Shown: positions 8,125 through 16,350 of the stretch, piece by piece
Numbering within the stretch: the stretch's first letter is position 1
How the letters are laid out: each line of letters starts with the position of its first letter
Assembly: GCA_964412615.1 (NCBI GenBank)
Contig: CAYPPK010000002.1
Coordinates: 1-64,000, forward strand
Origin: CAYPPK01 sp964412615
GTDB lineage: Bacteria > Patescibacteriota > Minisyncoccia > Sungbacterales > HO2-52-23
Direction of reading: 5' to 3'
DNA: 64,000 nt
Notes under the pieces: generated by a model
What the model was told of the DNA's origin: nothing
What the model saw: only the letters and a program-made list of their open reading frames with translations
Databases searched by the model: none
Program-made: the position numbers and the translations under genes

Positions 8125-8562
8125 ATGGGAAAAAAACGTGTTATAAAAAAAAGCAATGAGGCCGAGGCCCAAGAGAAAGCACCCGATAAATCACGGGAAG
8201 CTTCGGTTGCGCAAAAAGTTAACCGAGGCGTTGCCAATATCCAGGCAACTTACAACAACACGATTTTGACCGTGGCCGACGACAAAGGAAATGTCCTGGC
8301 CTGGTCTTCAGCCGGTTCGCTGGGTTTTTCCGGGGCTAAAAAAGCAACTCCGTATGCGGCTGCCCGGGTGGCTGAAACCGTGGCCGAAAAATTGCGCAAG
8401 ACCGGTCTAAAAGAAATTTTTGTCAGAGTAAGCGGAGTGGGTTCTGGCCGAGATTCCGCCATTCGCGCTTTGTCCAATCAGGGTTTTGATATTATTGGCA
8501 TTAAAGACGTAACGCCTTTGCCGCATAACGGACCCAGAGCAAAGAAAGTGAGAAGGGTATAG
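8125..8562 (+). CDS. rpsK: Ribosomal protein S11
   Basis: A 145-aa 30S platform protein. The conserved core runs from GVANIQATYNNTILTVAD through SVGSGRD-type sequence (VSGVGSGRDSAIRAL) to TPLPHNGPRAKKVRRV. The N-terminal 35 residues are a charged extension (EAEAQEKAPDKSREAS) beyond the usual start. GAGGAG lies about seven bases before the ATG, one of few SD sites within this operon. Confidence 0.97.
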   Translation: MGKKRVIKKSNEAEAQEKAPDKSREASVAQKVNRGVANIQATYNNTILTVADDKGNVLAWSSAGSLGFSGAKKATPYAAARVAETVAEKLRKTGLKEIFVRVSGVGSGRDSAIRALSNQGFDIIGIKDVTPLPHNGPRAKKVRRV

Positions 8563-8668
8563 CTTATGCCTGCCTAAGTTTTTAAACATGATTTCCTACA
8601 TCTGTAATCCAACGAGAAAGAATAACAATATGGCTATTGGCTATTTTAATGTAAAAATTTAGGCGGGT

Positions 8669-9301
8669 ATGGCAAGAGTATTAGAAAAAGTGGAAAGAAG
8701 GCTGGGCGAGAAGCTTTTACTGAAAGGCACTCGTTGTCTTGGTCCTAAATGCGCCACGGTGCGTCGCGCTTATGCGCCCGGAGCTCATGGCAAAAAAAAA
8801 GGAGGACGCCGCCGGCGAGGCGGTTCGGAGTTTGGCGCCCTTCTTTCCGAGAAGCAAAAAGTAAGGTATTTATACGGTCTTGACGATAGGGAAGTTGAAA
8901 GATATAGTAAAAAGGCTGCCTCTATGTCGGGCGTTTTTAGTTCCAACTTTTTGGAACTATTGGAGACTAGGCTGGACAATACGCTCTTTCGCCTCGGACT
9001 TACCGAATCGCGCCGCATTGCTCGCCAAGTAGTGGGGCATAGGCACGTTACGGTAAACGGCAAAACCGTTAATATTCCGTCCTACCGGGTGCGCAAAGGC
9101 GATGTGATTGCTTTAAAAGAAAGAATTGTTGCCTCGCCTCTCTTTTCGGAGTTGGATGCGCGACTTAAAAATTATGTTCCTCCTGCTTGGTTGAATTTAA
9201 ATCCGTCCCAGAAAAAAGGTGAAGTAGTAAAAATGCCCGAAGCGGAAGATGCAGCCATTACCGTGGATGTAACTAAAGTTAAAGAGTTTTATTCTCGTTA
9301 A
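8669..9301 (+). CDS. rpsD: Ribosomal protein S4
   Basis: A 210-aa primary 16S rRNA-binding protein. The N-terminal domain includes CLGPKCATVRRAYAPGAHG, and the S4 domain (about residues 93-155) begins LETRLDNTLFRLGLTESRR with VVGHRHVTVNGK. Cys is kept at only two positions of the N-terminal region, so zinc binding is doubtful. A 106-bp non-coding gap after rpsK precedes it; S4 leaders are regulatory in other bacteria, but I see no defined structure here. Confidence 0.96.
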   Translation: MARVLEKVERRLGEKLLLKGTRCLGPKCATVRRAYAPGAHGKKKGGRRRRGGSEFGALLSEKQKVRYLYGLDDREVERYSKKAASMSGVFSSNFLELLETRLDNTLFRLGLTESRRIARQVVGHRHVTVNGKTVNIPSYRVRKGDVIALKERIVASPLFSELDARLKNYVPPAWLNLNPSQKKGEVVKMPEAEDAAITVDVTKVKEFYSR

Positions 9302-9302
9302 T

Positions 9303-10259
9303 ATGATTTCCTTACCTTCCCAGCCCAATGTAATACACGAAGAGGGCAATAAGGCTGTTTATGAAATTGAAGGCCTTTACCCCGGCTATGGCCAAACCAT
9401 CGGCAACAGTTTGCGTCGCGTTTTACTTTCTTCGCTAAAGGGCGCGGCCATCACTTCCGTAAAAATTTCTGAAGTTGGCCATGAATTTACCACCATAGAC
9501 GGCGTTATGGAAGACGTGGTGGAAATTATTTTAAACCTCAAACAGGTGCGGTTGAAACTGTACGAAGAGGGCCCTTTGGTGATTAAGCTTTCCGCCAAAG
9601 GCGAAAAAGAAGTAACCGGCAAAGATTTTCAAGCTCCTTCGCAAGTTGAAGTTATAAATAAAAATTTGCATATTGCCACTTTAACTTCCAAAAAATCTTC
9701 TTTGGAAATTGAAGCAACCGTGGAAGCGGGTCTCGGCTATGTTCCGGTGGAAGCTCGGTCCAAGGAAAAAGTTGAGGTGGGAGTTATCGCTTTGGATGCC
9801 GCTTTTTCTCCGGTGCGCCACGTGCATTATGAAGTGGAAAATATGCGCTTGGGCGATCGCACCGACTACAATCGGGTGCGCTTGACCATTGAAACGGACG
9901 GTTCTATCACTCCACGGGAAGCTTTGGAACAATCGGTCAACATTTTAGTGGAGCAATTCAGCTCGCTTAAAGGATTTAAAGAAGCGGAAGTAAGAGAATT
10001 TGTCCAGGAAAAAGAAGAACATCTGGCCGGCGCCAAAGAGGACAAAGAATCGGAAGAAGAAATTTTGAAATTAAAAATTGATGATTTAAAATTGTCTTCC
10101 CGCACCATGAACGCGCTTCGGGAAGCGGGGATTAAAACCGTAGGCGGTCTTGCCCGCAAGCGGGAAGAAGCCTTGCGCGAAGTGGAAGGAATCGGGGATA
10201 AAGGCATGACGGAAATCCGAAAAGCCCTAGGCAATTTCGGTCTTACTTTGAAAGAATAA
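9303..10259 (+). CDS. rpoA: RNA polymerase alpha subunit
   Basis: A 318-aa subunit. The N-terminal dimerisation domain (YPGYGQTIGNSLRRVLLSS near residue 27, then GHEFTTIDGVMEDVVEI) is joined by an acidic linker (about 235-252) to the C-terminal helix-hairpin-helix domain, KIDDLKLSSRTMNALREAGI through EGIGDKGMTEIRKALG. Length and domains are normal. It starts 1 bp after the rpsD stop and has no SD, so it probably depends on translational coupling. Confidence 0.97.
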   Translation: MISLPSQPNVIHEEGNKAVYEIEGLYPGYGQTIGNSLRRVLLSSLKGAAITSVKISEVGHEFTTIDGVMEDVVEIILNLKQVRLKLYEEGPLVIKLSAKGEKEVTGKDFQAPSQVEVINKNLHIATLTSKKSSLEIEATVEAGLGYVPVEARSKEKVEVGVIALDAAFSPVRHVHYEVENMRLGDRTDYNRVRLTIETDGSITPREALEQSVNILVEQFSSLKGFKEAEVREFVQEKEEHLAGAKEDKESEEEILKLKIDDLKLSSRTMNALREAGIKTVGGLARKREEALREVEGIGDKGMTEIRKALGNFGLTLKE

Positions 10260-10260
10260 A

Positions 10261-10608
10261 ATGCGCCATTTAAAAAAAGGAAGAAAATTTGGACGAGAGA
10301 CCGATCAACGCCGAGCATTAATGAAGAGTTTGGCCTCTTCATTTTTTATGCTGGGCCGGATAACCACTACCGAAGCCAAAGCCAAAGCCGTGCGGCCCTT
10401 GGTGGAGAAATTGCTTACTCGCGCTCGCCATCCCAATTTAGCCAATCGCCGCCATCTGGCCGGCCTGCTTCCGCCCGCGGCTGTTCGCCGGGCCCTGGAT
10501 GAGGCAAAAAATTTTTCCAACCGCGATGGAGGCTACACTCGGGTCGTAAAGTTAGGCGCCAGAAAAAGCGATCAAGCCAAAATGGTCATTTTGGAGCTGG
10601 TGAAATAA
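10261..10608 (+). CDS. rplQ: Ribosomal protein L17
   Basis: A 115-aa 50S protein near the exit tunnel. It opens MRHLKKGRKFGRETDQRRAL and has the conserved ITTTEAKAKAVRPLVEKLLT block. One base separates the rpoA stop from this ATG, indicating tight coupling. Length is normal for L17. Confidence 0.96.
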   Translation: MRHLKKGRKFGRETDQRRALMKSLASSFFMLGRITTTEAKAKAVRPLVEKLLTRARHPNLANRRHLAGLLPPAAVRRALDEAKNFSNRDGGYTRVVKLGARKSDQAKMVILELVK

Positions 10609-10612
10609 AACC

Positions 10613-10963
10613 ATGGAGCATAAAATTGACGCGACTGATAAAATATTAGGAAGATTGGCAACAGAAGTTGCGCTTCTGCTGCGTGGCAAAAAAAAACCAA
10701 GCTTTGACCCTGCTCGCCCGATTTACCAGCGCGTGGTGGTTATTAATACCGATAAAATTCGGGTGACCGGCAAAAAACTCGAGCAAAAGCTTTATCGCCG
10801 GCATTCCGGCTACCCGGGCGCGCTTAAGGAAGAGAAATTGAAGGATTTAATGCGGAGGGATTCCCGCCGGGTGGTGGAGCAAGCAGTATCGGGGATGCTG
10901 CCCAAAAACCGATCGCGCAAGAATTTTTTAAGAAATTTAGTGCTTAAAAAAGGAGAGAAATAA
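10613..10963 (+). CDS. rplM: Ribosomal protein L13, short form
   Basis: An early-assembly 50S protein. Core motifs ILGRLATEVALLLRGK, VVVINTDKIRVTGKK, YRRHSGYPGALKEE and VSGMLPKNRSRK are all present. At 116 aa it lacks about 15 N-terminal and 15-20 C-terminal residues relative to the usual ~142-aa protein. It starts 4 bp after rplQ and forms the usual pair with rpsI. Confidence 0.95.
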   Translation: MEHKIDATDKILGRLATEVALLLRGKKKPSFDPARPIYQRVVVINTDKIRVTGKKLEQKLYRRHSGYPGALKEEKLKDLMRRDSRRVVEQAVSGMLPKNRSRKNFLRNLVLKKGEK

Positions 10964-10970
10964 TTTTAGC

Positions 10971-11594
10971 ATGGCCAAAGAAGAAACACCAAAAAAGAAA
11001 GCGAAAAAACCAGCCGAGAAAAAGCCGGCGGAAAAAAAGCCGGCCAAAGCCAAGAAAATTGTCAGCGAAGTTGAAGTAAAGACAGAAACTCCCGAGGTCC
11101 AGCCGGAACTTCCGGAAATGCCGGAGGAATTTGCCGGTTATGATGCCAAAGACAAAAAGCCGGCCGCCCTGCGAGGCGAGCCTCGCCCGGATGATAAGGC
11201 TGGGCGGGATCGCTATTTTGAAGCAGTAGGCCGAAGGAAAACTTCGGTAGCCAGAGTTAGGGTTTATACTCGGGCCGGGGATTTTACCGTGAACGAAAAG
11301 CCTTACGGCAATTATTTTTCTACCTTGGATTTGCAGAGAATTGCCGAGGATGCTTTGCAAAAAATGAAACTTTTCGGCCGCTTTAGGGTTTCTGCCAAAA
11401 TTTCAGGCGGAGGCGTTCATTCGCAAGCCGAGGCTTTGCGCCATGGCATTGCCCGCGCCTTGGTCAAATTCAATCCTGATTTTCGCAAGCGCTTAAAACG
11501 AGCAGGATTTCTCACCCGTGATCCTCGCATGAAAGAAAGAAAGAAATTCGGCTTGAAAAAAGCAAGACGAGCGCCGCAGTGGGCAAAACGCTAA
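10971..11594 (+). CDS. rpsI: Ribosomal protein S9 with long N-terminal extension
   Basis: S9 contacts P-site tRNA with its C-terminal tail. The conserved part starts near residue 80 (YFEAVGRRKTSVARVRVYTR) and ends GLKKARRAPQWAKR. The preceding 80 residues are a Lys/Pro/Glu-rich, apparently disordered extension with AEKKPAEKKPA repeats, absent from standard ~130-aa S9. Last gene of the operon; hairpins follow it. Confidence 0.95.
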   Translation: MAKEETPKKKAKKPAEKKPAEKKPAKAKKIVSEVEVKTETPEVQPELPEMPEEFAGYDAKDKKPAALRGEPRPDDKAGRDRYFEAVGRRKTSVARVRVYTRAGDFTVNEKPYGNYFSTLDLQRIAEDALQKMKLFGRFRVSAKISGGGVHSQAEALRHGIARALVKFNPDFRKRLKRAGFLTRDPRMKERKKFGLKKARRAPQWAKR

Positions 11595-11606
11595 AGCGTT
11601 TTGCCC
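11581..11606 (+). terminator. Hairpin over the rpsI stop codon
   Basis: GGGCAAAACGCT and AGCGTTTTGCCC form a perfect 12-bp stem with a 2-nt loop spanning the stop. No T-tract follows, so it may protect the mRNA 3' end or attenuate rather than terminate. Confidence 0.55.
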
Positions 11607-11657
11607 ACGACGGAAGGAAAGAGTCGGAGAATTAGAATTGTAAAGCTTTAATAAAAA

Positions 11658-11686
11658 CAACGGCTGGCAAGAAATGCCAGCCGTTG
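11658..11686 (+). terminator. Strong hairpin after ribosomal operon
   Basis: A perfect 12-bp stem (CAACGGCTGGCA with TGCCAGCCGTTG) with loop AGAAA. It lacks a clean T-tract; a probable operon-end structure. Confidence 0.6.
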
Positions 11687-11733
11687 CCTGTGCCTTCAGA
11701 ATAAATTCAGGCAAGAATTTGTTAAATTAACAG

Positions 11734-11862
11734 ATGAAGAAATTCTTAGTTTGGTTGCTGGAAGAACTTATTTTACCGCTGCTTGCCATGGCCGTTGTCT
11801 TTTTGCCCTATACTATTGCTCTTATCATCATTATCATCATTATTCTGATGATAATTTTTTAA
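11734..11862 (+). CDS. Small hydrophobic membrane peptide, 42 aa
   Basis: Sequence MKKFLVWLLEELILPLLAMA followed by one long hydrophobic run rich in Ile (coded by ATC/ATT repeats) ending LMIIF. One or two membrane helices are likely. No homologue is recognised and no SD is seen; support rests on an intact frame and strongly membrane-like composition. It ends 5 bp from the convergent PEGA gene. Could be spurious because of the low-complexity tail. Confidence 0.4.
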   Translation: MKKFLVWLLEELILPLLAMAVVFLPYTIALIIIIIIILMIIF

Positions 11863-11867
11863 TAAAC

Positions 11868-12968
11868 CTAGAGCTCCAGCGTATACCAATTTTTGCCCTT
11901 TTGGTAAAAAATTCGGTTAGGCTGATCGGCGCTGGTGGCTATCTTGTCAGTTCTTTCCGCCACCAATCCGGCGATATTTCTGCCGCCGCGGCCGTCCAGC
12001 TCGGTGAATAAAACTTCTGCCGAGGTTTGGATTACCAGGTGATAATTGTCTCCGTAAAACCACCGGGCATCCAGAATGCGGTCTTGGGAAGTCAGCACTG
12101 TTTCTCTGGTTTCCGCGGGCTGAAAAGGCTGATAAGAATTGGGCCGCAGCCAAAATACATCCACAGCTGCCTCTTTGACCATAAGCATTTTGTCTCCTTG
12201 TTTGTCAAAACTGACGTTTTTAATCCCTTTTTCCAATAAGACCAAGGTTCCGGCCGGATTAAAAACATAAAGCCCTTCACCATCATCCAGGACTGCCAAA
12301 TAACCCGAAGGCGAGCGCGAAAATTTTGCTTTTGAGTTTTCCTGCAGGAAAAAGCCGGGCCGAGCCAGAGTTTCTACCGCCCCGTCCGCAAGCTGCAGCC
12401 GGCCCAAAAAGCCGTTTTTGTCTATAAAGAAAATGGCATCTTCAACTACTCCGAAAGAATGCACATTGGCGGCTAAAATTTTGTTGCCGGCGGTTTTTTG
12501 AATTAAATTATTTTTTTGGTCCAGAGAAAAGTTCTTTGCCGGATTATTTTGATTGTCTAAAAGCGCCAGGTCGGCTTTGGCGGTGGAAGTGGCCGTAAGC
12601 GGCCGGGGGATAAGCATGACGTAGCGCAATTCGGTCACCAGGCTGGGTTTTACTTGGGCGGTTTTGGACCAAGGAGAAAAACCTTCTTTTTCAATGCGCA
12701 AAAGATAGGAGCCCGGAGTAATTTCGGGAAGCAAAGCGCCGCCGGAAATAAAAGAAGTTTCTTTGACAAAATCACCGTTGAGAAAAATAGAAAGACTGGG
12801 AGTTCGCGATTTGACAAAAATACCGCCTCTTTGTTCTACTTCGCCTGTTCCCAAATCCAATCGGTAGCCGTAAGACAAAGCTACCAGTAAAGGAGCAAGC
12901 AAGAAGAAAACTAAAATGAGAGTATAAAAAAATAAACGCCTAGTTTTTCTGGATATGCCCGGAGCCAT
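11868..12968 (-). CDS. Membrane-anchored PEGA-domain protein
   Basis: A 366-aa protein: N-terminal membrane helix (FFYTLILVFFLLAPLLVALS, near residues 13-32), then a PEGA beta-domain (FVKSRTPSLSIFLNGDFV... EITPGSYLLRIEKEGFSPW, about 50-110), then a beta-propeller-like external region of about 240 residues. PEGA domains occur in surface proteins and are associated with S-layers or envelope sensing. ATG at 12968 is chosen because a TG-T-TATCAT extended -10 ends seven bases upstream, implying a leaderless mRNA. Confidence 0.7.
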   Translation of the reverse strand: MAPGISRKTRRLFFYTLILVFFLLAPLLVALSYGYRLDLGTGEVEQRGGIFVKSRTPSLSIFLNGDFVKETSFISGGALLPEITPGSYLLRIEKEGFSPWSKTAQVKPSLVTELRYVMLIPRPLTATSTAKADLALLDNQNNPAKNFSLDQKNNLIQKTAGNKILAANVHSFGVVEDAIFFIDKNGFLGRLQLADGAVETLARPGFFLQENSKAKFSRSPSGYLAVLDDGEGLYVFNPAGTLVLLEKGIKNVSFDKQGDKMLMVKEAAVDVFWLRPNSYQPFQPAETRETVLTSQDRILDARWFYGDNYHLVIQTSAEVLFTELDGRGGRNIAGLVAERTDKIATSADQPNRIFYQKGKNWYTLEL

Positions 12969-12975
12969 CAAGAAA

Positions 12976-12984
12976 ATGATAACA
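12976..12984 (-). promoter_or_regulatory. Extended -10 of the PEGA gene
   Basis: On the minus strand TGTTATCAT is followed by seven bases and ATG. This lies upstream of the chosen murA start. Confidence 0.5.
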
Positions 12985-13035
12985 AAAAATTATGATTTTG
13001 AAAAGCAGTTTGTTAGTGATATAGTCGTAATATCT

Positions 13036-14379
13036 ATGGATGAAAAATTTATGATTGTCGGCCGTCGGCCGCTGCGGGGCAAAACCACGGTGTGCGGTTC
13101 CAAAAATGCTGCTTCCAAAATGATGGTTGCTTCTTTGCTGACCGATGAGCCCTGTTTTCTAAAAAATATCCCGCTTTCGGGCGAGACGGAAATCACCAAA
13201 GAGCTTTGCGAAAAAATCGGCAGCCGGGTTGAATTTAATCCCGATCATACTTGCCGGATAGAAACCAGAGAAATTGTTACTTCCCTGGTGCCGGAATTTT
13301 CCAAAAAGAATCGCATTCCCATTCTTACCATCGGCCCTTTGGTGCATCGCCGTGGTTTTGCTGAAGTTCCGGTTGTGGGCGGAGACCAGATCGGGCATCG
13401 CCCGATTGATTTTCATATTGCGGCTTTGGCCAAAATGGGCATAAAAATTGAACACCGGGAGCATTCCTACTATGCCCAAGGCCGGGATATTCAGGGGGCG
13501 GAAATTGAATTTCCTTTTCCGTCGGTGGGTGCTACCGAAAATGTGCTTTTGACGGCAGTTTTAGCCAAAGGCAAAACTATCATCCGCAATGCGGCCATAG
13601 AGCCGGAAATAAAAAATTTAACGGAAATGCTAACCGGCATGGGTGCTGAGATTGAATTTGACGAAACCAACCGCTTGCTTGCTATTACCGGAGTTGCGCG
13701 TCTTACGGGAGTGACGGCGCGGGTGATTCCTGACCGCAATGAAATTGTTTCTTTGGCAACCGCGGCTTTGGTTACGGGCGGCGATATTACCGTGGAAGAA
13801 ATTGAGCCAAATCATATTTTAGCTTTCTTGGAAAAAGTCAGAGAAGTGGGCGGAGAGGCTGAAATCAGCATGAGAGGAATTAGATTTAAAGGGAATACGA
13901 AATTCCGGACCACCAAAATTCAAGCCGGAATTCATCCCGGGTTTATGACCGATTGGCAGCAGCCATTTTGTGTCCTATTGACGCAGGCACAAGGAGAATC
14001 AATAATACACGAGACCGTATATGAAGACCGTTTTAGCTATACCAAGGATTTGATCCGTCTAGGGGCAAATATTAAGTTGTCCGAGGATTGCCTGGGAGAA
14101 AAATGCCGCTTCGCGGGCCGGGGCTGCAAACACACGGCTTTTATTACCGGTCCAACGCCTTTAAAAGGAACTGACATTACGATGACCGATATTCGGGCCG
14201 GCATGGCGCATATTATCGCCGCTTTAGCTGCCGAGGGCGAATCAGTAATTTCGGGCATAGAGCATATTGACCGCGGGTATGAAAAGATAGATGAAAGATT
14301 GCGGATGTTGGGTGCGGATATGCAAAGAGTTTCTGCATCTATGCCTAAACTGGAAAAGAAAGAATCCGAATTGGTTTAA
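13036..14379 (+). CDS. murA: UDP-GlcNAc enolpyruvyltransferase MurA (Asp variant)
   Basis: First committed step of peptidoglycan synthesis. Family landmarks: N-terminal IVGRRPLRGKTTVCGSKNAA, GATENVLLTAVLAKG, MTDWQQPF and the C-terminal IDRGYEKIDERLRMLGA. The active-site loop reads VVGGDQIGHRPIDFH, with Asp (codon 13384-13386) where most MurA have Cys. This Cys-to-Asp change is natural in some bacteria and is known to give fosfomycin insensitivity. The frame stays open back to 12955, but MDEKFMIVGRRPL at 13036 matches the family start and avoids overlap with the PEGA gene. Confidence 0.95.
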   Translation: MDEKFMIVGRRPLRGKTTVCGSKNAASKMMVASLLTDEPCFLKNIPLSGETEITKELCEKIGSRVEFNPDHTCRIETREIVTSLVPEFSKKNRIPILTIGPLVHRRGFAEVPVVGGDQIGHRPIDFHIAALAKMGIKIEHREHSYYAQGRDIQGAEIEFPFPSVGATENVLLTAVLAKGKTIIRNAAIEPEIKNLTEMLTGMGAEIEFDETNRLLAITGVARLTGVTARVIPDRNEIVSLATAALVTGGDITVEEIEPNHILAFLEKVREVGGEAEISMRGIRFKGNTKFRTTKIQAGIHPGFMTDWQQPFCVLLTQAQGESIIHETVYEDRFSYTKDLIRLGANIKLSEDCLGEKCRFAGRGCKHTAFITGPTPLKGTDITMTDIRAGMAHIIAALAAEGESVISGIEHIDRGYEKIDERLRMLGADMQRVSASMPKLEKKESELV

Positions 14380-14400
14380 CTGTTAAATGAAATCTATTTC

Positions 14401-15411
14401 ATGTTTGTCCGCAAAATTGGAATTGATCTCGGGACGGCCAACACTTTAGTTTTTATTCCCAAAAGAGGGGTGGTTATAAACGAACCATCGGTGGTGGCGG
14501 TATCCAAAGATGACAACAAAGTGCTGGCGGTAGGCAATGAAGCGCGAGACATGATTGGCCGCACTCCTGACACTATTGTTGCTTACCGGCCGCTTCGGGA
14601 TGGGGTGATTGCTGATTATCGGGTAACCGAGGCCATGCTGCGCTACTTTATAAATAAAGCCGGAGGCCGGGTGCGCCTTTTCCGGCCGGAAGTCATGGTT
14701 TCGGTTCCGGCCGGGGTAACTTCCACTGAAAGAAGGGCGGTGATTGAAGCCACGGTACAGGCCGGAGCTAAGGCTGCGTACGTCGTAAAAGAGCCGGTGC
14801 TAGCGGCCATTGGCGCGGGGATCCCCATCAATGAGCCGGCCGGGCATATGGTGGTTGATATCGGCGGCGGCACGACCGATATTGCCGTAATTTCCTTGGG
14901 CGGTATTGTAGCTTCCACTTCAGTCAAAGTGGCCGGCAATAAATTTGATCAGGCCATTTCCGACTACATCAAAAGAAACTACAATTTGGCCATTGGTGAT
15001 CGCACCGCTGAAGACGTAAAGTTAAAAATCGGTTCGGCCGTGCCGGTGGATGATCAATCCTTAAAAATGGAGATAAAGGGCCGGGATTTAATGACCGGAC
15101 TTCCCAAAACTATTGAAATTCATTCGCCCGAAGTCACCGAAGCGATTTCCGATGAATTGGACGAGGTGGTGCGGGCGATTAAATCGGTTTTGCACGACAC
15201 ACCGCCGGAATTGGCCGCCGATATTATGGACAAAGGAATCGTGATGACCGGAGGAGGCGCGCTTTTGCGCAATATTGACGATCTGGTTTTCCAAGAAACC
15301 GGCGTGCCGGCGCATATCGCCGAAGAGCCGCTTTTGTGCGTCGCCCGAGGCACTGGCATTGCTTTAGAACATCTGGATGTTTACAAACGCTCTATCATGA
15401 GCAAAAGGTGA
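14401..15411 (+). CDS. mreB: Rod-shape protein MreB (first copy)
   Basis: A 336-aa actin homologue that guides cell-wall synthesis. Motifs: KIGIDLGTANTLVFIPKRG, VSVPAGVTSTERRAV, the phosphate-2 loop MVVDIGGGTTDIAVISLGG and GIVMTGGGALLRNID. It follows murA by 21 bp and precedes a polymerase clamp-loader gene; mreC and mreD are not here but next to a second mreB at 29736. A palindrome (ATGAAAT-CT-ATTTCAT) covers its start codon. Confidence 0.95.
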   Translation: MFVRKIGIDLGTANTLVFIPKRGVVINEPSVVAVSKDDNKVLAVGNEARDMIGRTPDTIVAYRPLRDGVIADYRVTEAMLRYFINKAGGRVRLFRPEVMVSVPAGVTSTERRAVIEATVQAGAKAAYVVKEPVLAAIGAGIPINEPAGHMVVDIGGGTTDIAVISLGGIVASTSVKVAGNKFDQAISDYIKRNYNLAIGDRTAEDVKLKIGSAVPVDDQSLKMEIKGRDLMTGLPKTIEIHSPEVTEAISDELDEVVRAIKSVLHDTPPELAADIMDKGIVMTGGGALLRNIDDLVFQETGVPAHIAEEPLLCVARGTGIALEHLDVYKRSIMSKR

Positions 15412-15412
15412 T

Positions 15413-15440
15413 GCTCGCTGTGGTTTCCTCGGCACGTGCC
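15413..15440 (+). repeat. Post-stop dispersed repeat, copy 1
   Basis: GCTCGCTGTGG-TTTCCTCGGCAC directly after the mreB stop. It resembles sequences directly after the stops of frr (18059) and the HAD gene (49925). Confidence 0.5.
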
Positions 15441-15475
15441 GTGACCAGCCCGCTTATGGATAAAAAAAGTTTGCT

Positions 15476-16345
15476 ATGATTCTCGGACACGAGAGGCAAA
15501 AAGAATATTTCCGGCGGATTTTGAATTCGCCATCCGGCGAAGGCTGTCTTGCTCATGCCTATCTTTTTCATGGCCCGGAAGGAGTGGGTAAATTTGCTTT
15601 TGCCCAGGAAATTGCCAAAAATCTGGATTGCCCTTACCCGATAATTTTGGACACCCAGCATACGCTTTTATCTAAAAAGGAGGAGCGCAAAAAAATTCCC
15701 ATTGAAGATATTCAGGAACTTAAACGTCTTTTTTCTCTGACGGCTCCGGGAAAACAATGGCGGATTGCCATTGTCAACGAAGCGGAAAAATTAAGCGATG
15801 ACGCCGCTAATGCTTTTCTAAAACTTTTGGAGGAGCCGGGGGAGAGGACTATTTTCTTTCTCATTACCCCTGTCAAGGATCTTGTCTTCCCTACTTTGGC
15901 CTCCCGCACGCAAACGATTAGTTTTTCTTATGTCTCCGCTAAAGATTTGCTGGCTTATTTGCAGCCTAAAATTTCTGACCTGCAAAAAAGAAAAGATATT
16001 TTGGCCTTATCTTTCGGCCGACCAGGAGAAATGATAAAATTAATGCGCGATCAGGAGTATTTTGAAAAAGAGAAAAGGTTCATCAAAACTCTGCAGACCT
16101 GCCTTAGCGGCGGTGCTCCTCCAATTTTTAAATTCACGGAAAAAGCAGCCGGCGACGAAGATTTGCGCGCTAAAACCGGCATCTGGACGATGCGTTTGCT
16201 GCGAGAAGCTTTGCTGGCAAATCCTAAAGCTGCCCTAAGCAATACTGCCAAGCGTGCCCTGAAAGTTCTAGCCGTTTTGGAATCTAGCAACGTAAACCCG
16301 CGGCTGGCATTGGATGTTCTGTTGCTAGAAGCTTCCGTAAAATAA
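15476..16345 (+). CDS. holB: DNA polymerase III delta'-like clamp-loader subunit
   Basis: A 289-aa AAA+ family protein. N-terminal GHERQKEYFRRILNS, Walker-A-like GPEGVGKFAFA near residue 36, IEDIQELKRLFSLTAPGKQW and the sensor-like FLKLLEEPGERTIFFLITP followed by PTLASRTQ are typical of delta'. It should load the sliding clamp with DnaX (48084). It has no Cys-rich zinc module, and the C-terminal collar region is short. Clamp-loader fold is sure; delta' rather than another paralogue is likely. Confidence 0.85.
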   Translation: MILGHERQKEYFRRILNSPSGEGCLAHAYLFHGPEGVGKFAFAQEIAKNLDCPYPIILDTQHTLLSKKEERKKIPIEDIQELKRLFSLTAPGKQWRIAIVNEAEKLSDDAANAFLKLLEEPGERTIFFLITPVKDLVFPTLASRTQTISFSYVSAKDLLAYLQPKISDLQKRKDILALSFGRPGEMIKLMRDQEYFEKEKRFIKTLQTCLSGGAPPIFKFTEKAAGDEDLRAKTGIWTMRLLREALLANPKAALSNTAKRALKVLAVLESSNVNPRLALDVLLLEASVK

Positions 16346-16350
16346 GGTTT

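Noticed and set aside
11751..12239. Plus-strand frames over the PEGA gene
   Set aside because: Antisense shadows of a gene with clear PEGA and membrane features on the minus strand.
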